Part shown: one piece after another, positions 53,688 to 63,120 of the stretch
Layout of the letters: each line of letters begins with the position of its first letter
Position numbering within the stretch: position 1 is the first letter of the stretch
Source: Trichococcus shcherbakoviae
Lineage (GTDB): Bacteria > Bacillota > Bacilli > Lactobacillales > Aerococcaceae
Length of the DNA stretch: 64,000 nucleotides
Direction of reading: 5' to 3'
NCBI RefSeq assembly: GCF_963666195.1
Contig: NZ_OY762653.1
Location: 186,001-250,000 of the forward strand
Made by a program: the position numbers and the translations under genes
Notes under the pieces: generated by a model
What the model was told of the DNA's origin: nothing
What the model saw: the letters and a program-made list of their open reading frames with translations, nothing else
Databases searched by the model: none

Positions 53688-56600
53688 TCAGGATTGGATC
53701 CCCAAAATTTGCTTGATGTCATCGTTCGTCAACCGTTGTCGGCTGAGCGCTTCTTCCCCTTCGGATACGATCAACTGATCAAAGAGCATCTTTTTGTCCT
53801 GCTGCAGCTGATTGATTTTCTCTTCGATGGTTCCTTCTGCGATGAAACGGTACACCTGCACGTTTTTCTTTTGGCCGATGCGGTGTGCTCGCCCGGCAGC
53901 TTGTTCTTCGACCGCCGGGTTCCACCATAGATCGAAGAGGATGACGGTGTCAGCGCCGGTAAGGTTCAACCCGGTGCCTCCAGCTTTCAGGGAAATCAAA
54001 AAGACATCCGTGTGGCCTTCGTTGAACTGATTGACCAATGTAATCCTTTCGGCGGGAGGCGTTTTTCCGCTGAGATAGAGATGGCTCAAATTCTCCTTGA
54101 CCAACTCTGCTTCGATCAACTTCAGCATGGACGTGAACTGTGAAAATACCAAAACATGCTGGTTGTTCTCTTGGGCATTTTTCAATATTTCGACAAGTTG
54201 TTCCAATTTCCCCGAGCCGCCTTCGTAGGCCGCATCCACCAAACGGGGATCGCAGCAGATTTGACGCAGACGGGTCAATCCGGCCAAAATCTCCATGCGG
54301 TTCCGTTGGAAATCTTCACTGTCATAATCAGATACCTTTTCCTGCAGTTGCTGCAGGTAGGCCAGATACATGATTTTCTGGTCACGGTTGAGGCTGCTGT
54401 ATAGATCGGCCTCTGATTTTTCCGGAAGATCGCCCAGAACATCCGCCTTCAGCCTGCGCAACATGAAGGGCTTGGCTGTTTTCGAAATGTCCTCAAGCGA
54501 CATTTTTTTGAATTCCTGCAGTTTCGGGAACAATCCAGGCAAAATCAATTGGAAGATCGCCCAGAATTCCGTCACGCTGTTCTCGATCGGCGTACCGCTC
54601 AAAGCGATATTGACCCGGGCGTTCATCTTCGCGATGGCACGGAAGGTCTTCGTATTGTAGTTATTGACGTACTGGGATTCGTCCAGAATCATCGCATAGA
54701 AATCGCATTTTTGATAAGATTCGACATCCTGCCGGAAACTTTGATAAGAGGTGATCGCAATTCCGTTCTCGGGCAGCTGGGACAACTGTTCTTCCCGTTC
54801 CTTTTTCACGCCGCTGATGACGCTTATCTGAAGCAAGGGTGCAAATTTTTGGAATTCGTACTTCCAGTTGTAGATCAGTGAAGCCGGTGCGATGACCAAA
54901 GCGGGCTTTGCATCATTTTTCCCTTCCTCTACTTCGCTGAGCAGAAAGGTGATCAGCTGGAGCGTTTTTCCGAGTCCCATTTCATCAGCCAAAATACCGC
55001 CTAAGCCGTAGTTGGAAAGAAATTTCAGCCATCTGAATCCGGTCACTTGATACGGACGCAAATCCGCCTGCAATGTTTTCGGCAGTTCAGCAGGAAACTC
55101 GTTCGGGTGCTTGATGAAATGATACAGTTCGTTCAGGAAATCTTGGCTGCCGACCTCAGGATTCAGATCATTGATTTCTTTTTCGAGCGTCATGCTCTTG
55201 ATCATCGGCATGGAGAGTGTCCCATCATGAAGCTGGGACTCATCTTTGATTAATGAGAGGAAACGATTCATCTCTTTCATTGTTTCCGTCTCCAAAGATA
55301 AGATGCGACCGTCTTCCGTCTTGTAGTAGGCATCGTTTTTTTTGAGGCTGTTCAACAATCTGTCTATTTCATTTTCCGAAATGCCGCCGACATCAAACCG
55401 GATATCCAAAAAGGAATCCCTTGTTCTGCGTTGGACCGACGTTGACACTTCCGTGTTTTCCACTATCAGGTTCTGCAGGTCAGGACTTAATTCGACTTCT
55501 GCATAACGGCGCAAAACAGGTATTTTCCTGTAAAGAAAGCTGAATAGGTCAACATCCTTAGAAGCCAAAAAAGACACTTGGTTTTCGATTATGTTGAATT
55601 CCAGATTTTCCAATACCTGCAGGATCCGCTCTTCCCCTATTGTGTCCCTGATCAGGAATTGGGACTCTGTTTTCGATGCGCGGTTCTGTCGGAAGACCGT
55701 TTCCCCGTATTTGAAGAAAATTTCCCCTTTTATGCGCTTCGCCGGGCCACGGAATTGGATGGAGACAGTCAACGGCTCATCGATGATGTTGCGTTCCAGT
55801 TCTTCGCTGAAGTGCACCGTCCCGATCTGTTTCAGCAACGGGATGACATAGGTCAGTAAATCCGATACATCGGGCTCTTCGATTCCGATCACATTTGAGT
55901 CGTCAAAACGTTTTTCAAAGAACGAGAGGTACCCCAATAGTTTATGTTGCTGCACACTGAGCGGATGAACTTTATTCCCCTCGATCAACCAGTCGTAATC
56001 CAAGAGCTGGATGATATTCTCAGCCTGGATGCGAAGTTCTATTCCCTTGCCTTTCTTTCCCAGCAGGAATTGATAGCCCGGTTTTTCGGGACTGATCTGC
56101 ACATCCGGATACGTTTGCTCGCCGGCGATCCATTCGACCCGGCCGGTTTGGATCAAATCTTCCAAAATGGAGTGCGCTGAACTCGGCGGAAGGATCAGAT
56201 AGGAATCCAATTTTCTGGCCGTGACATTCAGCAATTGCTTATTCAATGCAGCGGGTTGCTCCTCCAGCAGTTTATGCAGCCGGTAGATGATGGGCTGGTC
56301 CATTTCCTGTATCTTCACTGTCCGGAAATCGATTCCATCACCGAGACGGTATTCCCATTTTTCTTGTTTGATGAATTGTTCCGTAAATTGTTCGATATTG
56401 GTGACCATGTAAGGTTTATCGACCCCTGCCCGCAAGGACAGAGCCAATACATGCTCTCCTGTATTTTGCATTAAGTTGTTTGGTTTCATGCGCAGAACCT
56501 GCAGTGTATACTGCACTTGAAAATCTGCTTGGATATTCAGGCTCTGGGCGCCTTTGTTTTCTTGGAAGAAAATCTGCGTCAAGTCATTCACAAATTCTTG

Positions 56601-56912
56601 ACCGGCAGTTTCCGCATCGACCTGAAACTGTTCTGCGCTGCTTTCCGTCAGAATACGGGTACCGCATTTCTCCTTCAGATACAATTCAACAGCGATCGTA
56701 TGTTTGCAGTACTGATGGTTTTTCCAATACTTGCACTGACATACATCCTGTTCTCTGGCTGTCCCGTCTAAGGTGACATGATACATTTTACTGCCGAGCA
56801 CCTCACAATGCCACACCTGGCTGTGGAAATCCGGTTGCACGGATAGCACGCGATCCTCATTCACATATTCGCGTCCCTCTTGTATCAACTTGTCCGGCAT
56901 ACTCCATTTCAC
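53688..56912 (-). CDS. SNF2-family helicase with N-terminal SWIM zinc finger
   Basis: A 1074-residue protein. Near residue 60, CQCKYWKNHQYCKH fits the CxCxnCxH of SWIM domains. A middle region of about 500 residues (bacterial SNF2_assoc type) follows. The Swi2/Snf2 ATPase has motif I LADEMGLGKTLQ, motif II ILDESQ (usually DEAH or DEGH), ALSGTPIENS (III), SLKAGGTGLNLTGADTVI (V) and QAAGRAHRIGQ (VI). Such proteins move along duplex DNA and displace RNA polymerase or other proteins. The start is GTG 56910-56912, after AGAGGAAG; a longer frame to 57032 has no ribosome site. Confidence 0.93.
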   Translation of the reverse strand: MKWSMPDKLIQEGREYVNEDRVLSVQPDFHSQVWHCEVLGSKMYHVTLDGTAREQDVCQCKYWKNHQYCKHTIAVELYLKEKCGTRILTESSAEQFQVDAETAGQEFVNDLTQIFFQENKGAQSLNIQADFQVQYTLQVLRMKPNNLMQNTGEHVLALSLRAGVDKPYMVTNIEQFTEQFIKQEKWEYRLGDGIDFRTVKIQEMDQPIIYRLHKLLEEQPAALNKQLLNVTARKLDSYLILPPSSAHSILEDLIQTGRVEWIAGEQTYPDVQISPEKPGYQFLLGKKGKGIELRIQAENIIQLLDYDWLIEGNKVHPLSVQQHKLLGYLSFFEKRFDDSNVIGIEEPDVSDLLTYVIPLLKQIGTVHFSEELERNIIDEPLTVSIQFRGPAKRIKGEIFFKYGETVFRQNRASKTESQFLIRDTIGEERILQVLENLEFNIIENQVSFLASKDVDLFSFLYRKIPVLRRYAEVELSPDLQNLIVENTEVSTSVQRRTRDSFLDIRFDVGGISENEIDRLLNSLKKNDAYYKTEDGRILSLETETMKEMNRFLSLIKDESQLHDGTLSMPMIKSMTLEKEINDLNPEVGSQDFLNELYHFIKHPNEFPAELPKTLQADLRPYQVTGFRWLKFLSNYGLGGILADEMGLGKTLQLITFLLSEVEEGKNDAKPALVIAPASLIYNWKYEFQKFAPLLQISVISGVKKEREEQLSQLPENGIAITSYQSFRQDVESYQKCDFYAMILDESQYVNNYNTKTFRAIAKMNARVNIALSGTPIENSVTEFWAIFQLILPGLFPKLQEFKKMSLEDISKTAKPFMLRRLKADVLGDLPEKSEADLYSSLNRDQKIMYLAYLQQLQEKVSDYDSEDFQRNRMEILAGLTRLRQICCDPRLVDAAYEGGSGKLEQLVEILKNAQENNQHVLVFSQFTSMLKLIEAELVKENLSHLYLSGKTPPAERITLVNQFNEGHTDVFLISLKAGGTGLNLTGADTVILFDLWWNPAVEEQAAGRAHRIGQKKNVQVYRFIAEGTIEEKINQLQQDKKMLFDQLIVSEGEEALSRQRLTNDDIKQILGIQS

Positions 56913-57081
56913 GCTATCACTTCCTCTGCTTCTTGCTTTCCATCCTTTATTGTACTGCAATTTCGTCGAAAAATATACCTTCTTCCCCATTGATGGCGGC
57001 AGGAACGGAATTTTTAACTTGAAATATTCCACAAACTATCTCATACTGATTAGCATAATGCCAAAGAAAAGGAGCCCTGTC

Positions 57082-57699
57082 ATGTTTTTTAAAACAGTCG
57101 TCATCATTGTGAGATTTCTGTTCCGTATCCTGAACGGGAAGACTGAAATCCAAAATAAAGAGTATATTCCGAAAGACACAGTTTTCATCATTGCAGCACC
57201 ACACAGAAGTCTGCTGGATCCTATTTTCATTTCGTTCGGCGTGTATCCGCACGTATTTTCATCAATGGCAAAGAAAGAGCTCTTCAAGGGGAAATTCACG
57301 AATTGGCTGCTCACACACCTGAACGCATTCCCTGTCAATCGCGAAAATCCGGGTCCGAGCGCCCTGAAGCAACCTGTTTCGATCCTGAAGGAAGGCAAAA
57401 CCAGTCTGCTGATCTTCCCGACCGGATCGAGACATTCCGCAGAAATCAAAGGCGGTACTTCATCAATCGCCAAGTTGGCCAACGTACCGATCCTCCCGGT
57501 TGTCTATCAGGGTCCACTCACATTCAAGGACCTCCTGAAGCGCAAAAAAGCGACAGTCCGCTTCGGCCAGCCCATATATCTACCAAAGGAAAAGCGGATT
57601 TCCAGAGATGAACTGGCTGCCTATGACGAACTGCTAGGAACCACTTTCCGCCAATTGGATCAAGAGATCGATCCGAATTTCGTCTACGTAGCAAAATAA
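57082..57699 (+). CDS. plsC: 1-acyl-glycerol-3-phosphate acyltransferase (PlsC-like)
   Basis: A 205-residue membrane-associated enzyme that adds the second acyl chain in phosphatidate synthesis. The N-terminal hydrophobic stretch is FFKTVVIIVRFLFRIL. Motif I is APHRSLLDPIF (HX4D). The third motif, normally FPEGTRS, reads FPTGSRH. ATG 57082 follows AAAAGGAG. It is divergent from the SNF2 gene and ends at a two-way terminator. The Glu to Thr change in FPEGT may alter the phosphate site and leaves some doubt about the acceptor. Confidence 0.88.
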   Translation: MFFKTVVIIVRFLFRILNGKTEIQNKEYIPKDTVFIIAAPHRSLLDPIFISFGVYPHVFSSMAKKELFKGKFTNWLLTHLNAFPVNRENPGPSALKQPVSILKEGKTSLLIFPTGSRHSAEIKGGTSSIAKLANVPILPVVYQGPLTFKDLLKRKKATVRFGQPIYLPKEKRISRDELAAYDELLGTTFRQLDQEIDPNFVYVAK

Positions 57700-57735
57700 A
57701 ACGCCTGACATACGTTTTCGGGTCAAAAGACAATC

Positions 57736-57777
57736 AAAAAAACAGCGCCGGAATATTTCCCCGGCGCTGTTTTTTTG
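57736..57777. terminator. Bidirectional terminator
   Basis: The 11-base stem AACAGCGCCGG / CCGGCGCTGTT is flanked by A and T runs on the two sides, between the convergent plsC-like gene and the ABC exporter operon. Confidence 0.92.
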
Positions 57778-57795
57778 TTGTTGTTTAACACGCGC

Positions 57796-59571
57796 TCAAT
57801 CGTTCATCGACTGAAGCATGTACATGTCATAATAGGTTCCCCGTTTGGCTATCAGCTCTTCATGTGTGCCTCTTTCGATGACACGGCCTTTGTCCAGCAC
57901 CAGGATCAGATGGGCATCGCGAATAGTGGACAGCCTGTGCGCGATCGCAATCGTCGTTCGGCCTTCACGCATCTTCCGCATGCTTTCTTGGATCAGGAGT
58001 TCCGTTTCAGTGTCGATATTGGCTGTCGCCTCGTCGAGGATGAGAACTTTCGGATCCCGCAAAATGGTTCGGGCAAACGAAATCAATTGTCTCTCACCGC
58101 TTGAATAACTGGCTCCGCGTTCGATCACTTTTGCATGATAGCCTCCCGGCAGCGACTCGATGAATGAATCGGCATGCACAAATGCAGCGGCTCCTTCGAC
58201 ATCGCGGTCGGTATAATCCTTGCTCATCAAACGGATATTGTGCGAGATGTCGCCGTAGAATAGGAAGGAGTCCTGCAGGACCAAGCCTATTTTTGAGCGG
58301 ATCTCATCGATTGGATACGTCTTGATTGATTTCCCATCAATCAGAATATCGCCTTTCTCAAAATCGTAAAAACGCAGCAAGACATTGATGATCGAACTTT
58401 TACCGCTGCCTGTATGTCCTACCAGCGCGACCGTTTCGCCCGGATTCGCTGTAAAGCTGATGTCCTTAAGCACATCCTGTTTGCCGTCATAAGAGAAGGA
58501 AACGTTTTTGAATTCGATCCTGCCTTGGATGATTTCCAATTCCGAATCTTCGGGTTGGCTTGGCGCCAATTCGGTATTATCCAATACGCTCAGTACCCGC
58601 GAACTGGAGACGATGCCGTCCTGCAGGGCGCTGAGGTTATCCATCATCATCCCCATCGGACGGAAGAAATTTTGGATGTAGGTAGTGAACGCATAGATGA
58701 CTCCCAGCTCCACGACGCCATTTAACGTCTGATAGCCAAACAGCCAAAGGACGATCGCCAACGCAATTGCCTGCAACAAATTGACGATCGGCATCAACAT
58801 CAAGGCGTTCATCTGGACCATCGCTACGCGGCCTTTGCTGTAGTCGTCATTGATCGCATCAAATTCCGCGCGCAGACGTTTTTCTTGGCGGAACTGCTGG
58901 ATGATTGCCATACCGGAAATCGATTCATTCAATTTCGTGTTCAGTTGGCTCAGCCTTTCGCGCATCGTGCGGTAAACGCGCGTGCTGTACTTTTGATAAT
59001 ACCAAATCAGACCGGCCATGATCGGGACAAAAACGATGAACAAAAGGGAAATCTGCTTATTCAATGTCCACATAGCGATGAACACTGTGATGATGCTGAA
59101 GATCCCCTCTGCCAAGGCCAAAAATACATTCCAGAATTCCTTGATGGTTTCTGTGTCATTTGTGACGCGCGAAACGATCGATCCGGCCGGCGTCGTGTCA
59201 TAGTAGCGCATCCCCAATTGATTGATCTTACGGAAAACGGCATTGCGGATATTCTCAACGGTTTGTTCAGACGCCATGCTGAAAATATAACGCTGCAGAT
59301 ACGTGACCAACATCTTCAGCAGGACGACTCCTACATAAACCAACGCAAATAGCACACTGATGTTGGTCGTGACATTGCCGACAGCCAGATAATCATCCAT
59401 ATAAATTTGGATGATGCGCGGTGCAACAACATTGACCAACGACAACGCGATACTGAAAAGTAAAGCGAACAAAAATTTATAGCGGAAAGGATGGGCAAAT
59501 CGGAAGATGCGTTTGATTACCCGGAGTTGTTCCTTCACTGGAATTGTCTTAGACCATACTGATCCACTCAT
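57796..59571 (-). CDS. ABC exporter, ATPase-permease subunit with the complete catalytic site (LmrD/YheH-like)
   Basis: A 591-residue half-transporter. Six membrane helices (about 30-320) include FLFALLFSIALSLVNVVAPRIIQIYMDDY. The ATPase has Walker A VGHTGSGKSSI, Q-loop LVLQDSFLF, signature SSGERQLISFAR (first residue deviating from LSGG), and Walker B VLILDEATANID with the catalytic Glu. It would pair with the upstream subunit, whose Walker B ends in Asp, as a heterodimeric multidrug exporter of the LmrCD/BmrCD type. The start overlaps the stop of the partner gene by four bases (ATGA). Export substrate is inferred from family only. Confidence 0.92.
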   Translation of the reverse strand: MSGSVWSKTIPVKEQLRVIKRIFRFAHPFRYKFLFALLFSIALSLVNVVAPRIIQIYMDDYLAVGNVTTNISVLFALVYVGVVLLKMLVTYLQRYIFSMASEQTVENIRNAVFRKINQLGMRYYDTTPAGSIVSRVTNDTETIKEFWNVFLALAEGIFSIITVFIAMWTLNKQISLLFIVFVPIMAGLIWYYQKYSTRVYRTMRERLSQLNTKLNESISGMAIIQQFRQEKRLRAEFDAINDDYSKGRVAMVQMNALMLMPIVNLLQAIALAIVLWLFGYQTLNGVVELGVIYAFTTYIQNFFRPMGMMMDNLSALQDGIVSSSRVLSVLDNTELAPSQPEDSELEIIQGRIEFKNVSFSYDGKQDVLKDISFTANPGETVALVGHTGSGKSSIINVLLRFYDFEKGDILIDGKSIKTYPIDEIRSKIGLVLQDSFLFYGDISHNIRLMSKDYTDRDVEGAAAFVHADSFIESLPGGYHAKVIERGASYSSGERQLISFARTILRDPKVLILDEATANIDTETELLIQESMRKMREGRTTIAIAHRLSTIRDAHLILVLDKGRVIERGTHEELIAKRGTYYDMYMLQSMND

Positions 59572-61322
59572 GCTTCATCCGCCCCTTCCAATTTGGTTTC
59601 GAGTTGTTGTTTTTCGTACATCCTGCGGTACCAACCGTCCTGTTCCATCAACTCATAATGCGTCCCGCGTTCGACAATGCGCCCTTCATCAAGGACGATG
59701 ATCTCATTCGCATGCATCACGCTGCTGATTCGATGGGCGGCAATGATTGTTGTCTGCTCGGCTCGCTTTTCCTTAAGCCCCGTCAGGATCGCTTCCTCTG
59801 TCTTCGCGTCCACCGCGGATAAGGAATCATCCAGGATGAGCAGTTCCGGTTCAGTCACCAAAGCCCGCGCGATCGCTATCCGCTGTTTTTGTCCACCGGA
59901 TAAGGAAACGCCCCTTTCACCGACCAACGTATCATAGCCATCTGGAAAACCGAGGATATCTTGATGGATGGCAGTCAAGAGCGCTGCCTCCTCTACCTTT
60001 TGCTGGCTGATGGATGGATCAGCGAAACGGATGTTTTCCCTGACGTCAGAAGAGAACAGGAAGTTGTCTTGGGGAACGTAACCGATTCCGCTCAGCAATG
60101 CATCCAATGAATAATCACGGATATCGATCCCGTTGTAGTTGATGCTGCCGGCATATTGGTCATACTCACGCAACAGCAGACGGAAAATCGTACTTTTGCC
60201 CGATCCGGTTCTGCCGACGATCCCTAACGTTTGTCCCCGCTCCAAATGAAAGTTGACATCCTTGAGGCTGATTTCTCCGCTGTTCGGGTAACCGAACGAG
60301 GCTACCTGGAAATCCAAATCGCCTGTAACCGGCGTCCGGATAGCATCCTTCTGCTCCTGGATCGTTGATTTTTCCTTCAGAAGATCATCGATCCTGCTGT
60401 AACTGGCACTGCCTCGTTCCAGCACATTGAATAATCTGCCCACTGCCAACATCGGCCATGCCATCATTCCGATATAACTGATGAACGAAACCAGCTGACC
60501 GATACTGATGCTGCCCTCCACGACAAAACGGCCACCAAAGATGATCGTCAATGCAAAAGAAAGCCCCAAAATAAGTTGGATCGCCGGATCAAACAAGGCA
60601 TCGACCAAGTAGACAGCTTTATTTTTCGCGACGACATCCTTCGTCATAGCCTCGAAATCATGGATATCCTCTTCTTCTTCGCCGAATGTCTTGATGACCT
60701 TCACGCCGGATACACTCTCCTGCGTTTTGTCATTCAGATTAGAGAAAGCAGCTTGGGCCTTGCGGAAACGCTTGTGCATCTTCTGTCCGAGAATCCTCGA
60801 CACCAGCGTCAAAGCCGGCAGCGGAATCATGGCGATGAGCGTCAAACGCCAATCGATCAAGAAGAACATTGTGAAAAGCGTGATCCCGCCTGAAGAAATC
60901 GAATCCGCCAATGTCAGGATGCCTGCGCCTGCGACCATCCTGATCGCATTCAAGTCATTCGTCGCATGCGCCATCAGATCGCCGGTCCTGTATTTCTGGA
61001 AAAAGACAGCGTCCATTTCGGTGAAATGCTTGAACAATCGTGAACGAAGTATCTTTTCCAACTCTGCCGAAGTGCCCCATATCTTCATCCGCCAAATATA
61101 ACGGAAAAGGTACTGCAGGATGCCCGCAATCAATATGATTGCCGACCACTTCCACAAAGAAGCCATCGTTAAGGTCCCTGAGGCAATTTCATCGATGATT
61201 ATTCCGACAACGCGCGGCGAAACGACCTGAAGAATAGCCACAATGATCAGGAAAAAGACGCCCACAAAATAAGATTTCCATTCTTGACGGAAAAACCAAC
61301 TCAATTTTTTGAAAATACTCAC
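59568..61322 (-). CDS. ABC exporter, subunit with degenerate Walker B (LmrC/YheI-like)
   Basis: A 584-residue half-transporter with six membrane helices and an ATPase: Walker A VGRTGSGKSTIF, signature LSGGQKQRIAIARA, and Walker B LLILDDSLSAVD, where Asp stands in place of the catalytic Glu. One degenerate and one intact site is the rule for heterodimeric exporters such as LmrCD and TM287/288. The start is GTG 61320-61322, after AGAAGGGAG; a longer open frame to 61385 lacks a ribosome site. It is coupled to the downstream partner. Confidence 0.92.
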   Translation of the reverse strand: MSIFKKLSWFFRQEWKSYFVGVFFLIIVAILQVVSPRVVGIIIDEIASGTLTMASLWKWSAIILIAGILQYLFRYIWRMKIWGTSAELEKILRSRLFKHFTEMDAVFFQKYRTGDLMAHATNDLNAIRMVAGAGILTLADSISSGGITLFTMFFLIDWRLTLIAMIPLPALTLVSRILGQKMHKRFRKAQAAFSNLNDKTQESVSGVKVIKTFGEEEEDIHDFEAMTKDVVAKNKAVYLVDALFDPAIQLILGLSFALTIIFGGRFVVEGSISIGQLVSFISYIGMMAWPMLAVGRLFNVLERGSASYSRIDDLLKEKSTIQEQKDAIRTPVTGDLDFQVASFGYPNSGEISLKDVNFHLERGQTLGIVGRTGSGKSTIFRLLLREYDQYAGSINYNGIDIRDYSLDALLSGIGYVPQDNFLFSSDVRENIRFADPSISQQKVEEAALLTAIHQDILGFPDGYDTLVGERGVSLSGGQKQRIAIARALVTEPELLILDDSLSAVDAKTEEAILTGLKEKRAEQTTIIAAHRISSVMHANEIIVLDEGRIVERGTHYELMEQDGWYRRMYEKQQLETKLEGADEA

Positions 61323-61408
61323 GTATATTACTCCCTTCTTACCTGTATCCGGACAAAATAAAAATGTGGAACCGTAGAGATCCACATTTTGTATATTATT
61401 TCATTAGT

Positions 61409-61639
61409 CTATTTCTTTTTCTTTGTTGATTGTGCTTTCATAGAAGCCATGATCTGTTTTACTTTTCTTTCGGATGGTTTTTGACCCATCTGCATCATCA
61501 TAGAGCGCAACATTTCTTCATTGATCGGTGGATTTTCTTCAAAATATTTTACCATATAACGTCTTGCAAGGAAAAATCCGCCAACCGCGCCTATTACTAT
61601 TCCTAAAATGACCATCATTACCCATGCTGTTGTTGACAC
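61409..61639 (-). CDS. yneF: YneF family (UPF0154) small membrane protein
   Basis: A 76-residue protein with one N-terminal helix (AWVMMVILGIVIGAVGGFFLARRYMVKYF) and a basic cytoplasmic tail with PPINEEMLRSMMMQMGQKPSERKVKQIM, the UPF0154 pattern. It starts with GTG after AAGGGGGATG. Function is unknown. It is divergent from lexA, which is also its common neighbour in Bacillales. Confidence 0.92.
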   Translation of the reverse strand: MSTTAWVMMVILGIVIGAVGGFFLARRYMVKYFEENPPINEEMLRSMMMQMGQKPSERKVKQIMASMKAQSTKKKK

Positions 61640-61804
61640 GTATTCATCCCCCTTTCCAAAGCATTCATTCGTTAATTGTACTAAAGATTATGAGAAAAAG
61701 AAATAGCAATCACGCATAAATTTAGCGATTTTTCGAAAACGCTTCAGCTGTTGCCGGTTTCGGGAGAATTTTGAGCATATTCTTGCGTAATCCCCAAGAA
61801 TATG

Positions 61805-61818
61805 CGAACATCTGTTTG
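61805..61818. promoter_or_regulatory. LexA (SOS) box of lexA
   Basis: CGAAC-ATCT-GTTTG matches the Gram-positive SOS box CGAAC-N4-GTTCG with one change. It overlaps the -35 box of lexA, as expected for autorepression. Confidence 0.85.
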
Positions 61819-61844
61819 ATTTTTTGGATGATTAATGGTATCCT
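61816..61844 (+). promoter_or_regulatory. Promoter of lexA
   Basis: TTGATT (-35, 61816-61821), 17 bases, TATCCT (-10, 61839-61844), 37 bases before the ATG. Confidence 0.6.
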
Positions 61845-61881
61845 AAACTTATAAAATTAGGATTACGGAGATGATGATCTC

Positions 61882-62505
61882 ATGGTTAAAAATAAAGATT
61901 CACGCCAAATTGAAGTGCTTCAATACATTTATGAAGAAGTCCAAGAAAAAGGCTATCCGCCGACCGTTAGGGAAATTGGGAATGCAGTAAAACTGTCCTC
62001 AACATCCACAGTGCATGGCCACCTGTCGCGGCTTGAAAAAAATGGCTTCATCCAACGCGACCCTACAAAACCACGTGCGATCGAACTGACCCAAGCAGGT
62101 CTGGACAAACTCGGGATCATGTCGGATAAAATGCCGTTGTTGGGTACCGTCACAGCTGGAGCTCCCATCTTGGCTGTCGAAGAAGCAACCGATTATTTCC
62201 CGGTTCCGCCGGATCTGAAATCCGCTTCCGGAAGTTTGTTTATGCTGAAGATCCGCGGAGAAAGCATGATCGACGCAGGCATATTCGATGGCGACTCAGT
62301 CATCATCAGAAAACAAGCCACGGCTGAAAACGGCGATATCGTCATAGCCATGACGGACGATGATGAAGCGACCTGCAAACGATTCTACAAAGAAAACAAC
62401 TACTATCGTCTGCAACCAGAAAATGCGAGCATGGATCCGATCATCCTGGATTCCGTCATCATTCTGGGGAAAGTAGTCGGTCTGTACCGGAACCACATTA
62501 TTTAA
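61882..62505 (+). CDS. lexA: LexA repressor of the SOS response
   Basis: A 207-residue repressor-protease. The N-terminal winged HTH has [32 protein letters not shown]. The self-cleavage site is Ala-Gly in [14 protein letters not shown]. The S24 domain has catalytic Ser in [14 protein letters not shown] and Lys in [11 protein letters not shown]. RecA filaments on single-stranded DNA trigger cleavage and free SOS genes. GGAG precedes the ATG. Its own SOS box overlaps its -35. Confidence 0.98.
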   Translation: MVKNKDSRQIEVLQYIYEEVQEKGYPPTVREIGNAVKLSSTSTVHGHLSRLEKNGFIQRDPTKPRAIELTQAGLDKLGIMSDKMPLLGTVTAGAPILAVEEATDYFPVPPDLKSASGSLFMLKIRGESMIDAGIFDGDSVIIRKQATAENGDIVIAMTDDDEATCKRFYKENNYYRLQPENASMDPIILDSVIILGKVVGLYRNHII

Positions 62506-62522
62506 CGGATAGTCCCCGATTG

Positions 62523-62560
62523 TTGCAAAAAGGCTGCCAACTACTGGCAGCCTTTTTGCG
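62523..62560. terminator. Bidirectional terminator
   Basis: The perfect 15-base stem GCAAAAAGGCTGCCA / TGGCAGCCTTTTTGC, between convergent lexA and apt. Confidence 0.92.
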
Positions 62561-62591
62561 CGTCTATTCATTTTCGGATTGTTTGTTGTTC

Positions 62592-63104
62592 TTAGTATTC
62601 CATCAGCGTGAAGATGTCATACCCTTGGATCAGGTCACGGCCCTTTAAATCCAACAACTCGATCAGGAATGCCAAACCGACGACTTCTCCGCCTAATTTT
62701 TCCACCAATTCGATGGTTGCGGCTGTAGTGCCGCCAGTTGCCAACAAGTCATCGCAAACCAGCACTTTATCTCCAGGAAGGATGGCATCTTGATGCAATT
62801 GCAGCGTTGCTTTTCCGTATTCTAGTCCGTAGGAAACTTCCACCGTTTCGCGCGGCAATTTGCCTTTTTTGCGGGCCATTGCGAATCCGCAGCCTAATTC
62901 CACAGCGACTGGGCAACCGACCATGAAACCACGCGCTTCAGGTCCGACTACTTTATCGACATTCAAATCTTGGGCATATTTCACGATCTCTTTGATTGAA
63001 TAGCGGTAAGCTTCTCCGTTCGCCATCAAGGGTGAAATATCGCGGAAAATGATGCCTTGTTCCGGGAAATCTTTGACATCAGCAATATATTGTTTCAAAT
63101 CCAT
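62592..63104 (-). CDS. apt: Adenine phosphoribosyltransferase
   Basis: A 170-residue salvage enzyme that makes AMP from adenine and PRPP. It has [56 protein letters not shown], and the PRPP loop [17 protein letters not shown]. Length is typical. It lies 16 bases after recJ on the same strand, a conserved Firmicutes pair, so it is co-transcribed with it. Confidence 0.98.
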   Translation of the reverse strand: MDLKQYIADVKDFPEQGIIFRDISPLMANGEAYRYSIKEIVKYAQDLNVDKVVGPEARGFMVGCPVAVELGCGFAMARKKGKLPRETVEVSYGLEYGKATLQLHQDAILPGDKVLVCDDLLATGGTTAATIELVEKLGGEVVGLAFLIELLDLKGRDLIQGYDIFTLMEY

Positions 63105-63120
63105 TTTGTGTTCCTCCTAA

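Noticed and set aside
61733-61748. cre-like catabolite site upstream of lexA (AAAACGCTTCA)
   Set aside because: At least two mismatches to the CcpA consensus at key positions, and no link to carbon control.
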